From NCBI RefSeq assembly GCF_900114255.1, contig NZ_FOSL01000005.1:124001-188000 (forward strand): a stretch of DNA of 64,000 nucleotides. Direction: 5' to 3'. This stretch comes from Neomesorhizobium albiziae (GTDB taxonomy: Bacteria > Pseudomonadota > Alphaproteobacteria > Rhizobiales > Rhizobiaceae). Numbering within the stretch: the stretch's first letter is position 1; every line of letters begins with the position of its first letter. The notes under the pieces were generated by a model. The model saw nothing but the letters and a program-made list of their open reading frames with translations. It was not told the DNA's origin and did not search any database. This document shows positions 63,856-64,000 of this stretch, piece after piece. A program made the translations under genes and the position numbers.

Positions 63856-63876
63856 CATTTTTCCAGGACGATCACT

Positions 63877-64000
63877 ATGGCATCATTCGGTCACAAGGTC
63901 ATCCGTAGCGTATTTGGCGCTGCCGAGCATGTGGCGCCTCGTCTCACCGGGCGCGTCGCCTTCGAAATCTTCTGCCGCACGGCAAATCCCAATGCTCCGT
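63877..64000 (+). CDS. N-terminal fragment of a gene running off the window, possibly alpha/beta hydrolase
   Basis: ATG 63877 opens a frame that stays open to the window end (41 codons: MASFGHKVIRSVFGAAEHVA... LTGRVAFEIFCRTANPNAP). An AGGA site precedes it. The opening VAPRLTGRVAFEIFCRTANP reminds me of rhizobial alpha/beta hydrolases that follow a MarR gene, but too little is present to be sure. Its control by the adjacent MarR protein is likely from the tandem operator. Confidence 0.6.
   Translation, partial: MASFGHKVIRSVFGAAEHVAPRLTGRVAFEIFCRTANPNAP

Overview
The window is a GC-rich chromosomal segment of an alphaproteobacterium of the order Rhizobiales, most likely Mesorhizobium or a close relative in the Phyllobacteriaceae. 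I infer this from three things. The block erpA / dgt-argS-SPOR-nagZ-scpA-scpB-tatABC is typical of this class. The rhamnose locus has the divergent rhaDI / rhaRSTPQUK layout described in Rhizobium. An ExoR-like Sel1-repeat protein lies beside ilvD. No database search was possible, so the genus is an inference.

Layout. 1-7.4 kb: valS, a FadL-type outer-membrane porin, ilvD and an ExoR-like periplasmic regulator. 7.4-12.4 kb: small envelope proteins, xthA, a xanthine/uracil-type permease with a structured leader, an EamA exporter, a VOC protein and erpA. 12.5-25 kb: housekeeping block with dgt, argS, a giant SPOR-domain protein, nagZ, scpAB, an orphan ABC ATPase and tatABC. 25-36 kb: a complete L-rhamnose catabolic island (isomerase, aldolase/dehydrogenase, DeoR regulator, ABC importer, mutarotase, kinase). 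36-39.5 kb: a cobalamin riboswitch followed by a BtuFCD-type ABC importer and a broken coding remnant. 39.8-48.6 kb: dusA, an ArsR/SRPBCC pair, an orphan clpP, a membrane aspartic protease, cobT, a sensor kinase, a nuclease, a GST, a uracil-DNA-glycosylase-like protein and an Lrp regulator. 48.6-64 kb: mostly minus strand, with DUF3299, an AlkD-like glycosylase, a hydroxyisobutyrate-dehydrogenase-like enzyme, a basic amino acid ABC importer lacking its ATPase, an EamA-MFS-mobA-mobB set with overlapping genes, moaA, an AraC/DUF1801 pair, GFA, rsgA, a frameshifted VOC gene, DUF971, a flavin-type PPOX protein and a MarR gene divergent from a truncated last gene.

How the genes work together. Rhamnose enters through RhaSTPQ, is anomerised by RhaU, isomerised by RhaI, phosphorylated by RhaK and cleaved/oxidised by RhaD, under the DeoR-type RhaR. 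RhaS carries a twin-arginine signal and its genes lie next to tatABC. Corrinoid import (riboswitch-btuFCD) and lower-ligand activation (cobT) lie 5 kb apart. MoaA, MobA and MobB supply molybdenum cofactor steps.

I found no prophage, integrase, insertion sequence, CRISPR array, toxin-antitoxin pair, rRNA or intact tRNA. The more interesting material is regulatory: several palindromic operators at start codons, structured leaders, intercistronic hairpins, one clear single-base frameshift and one gene remnant. I see no convincing new multi-gene system.
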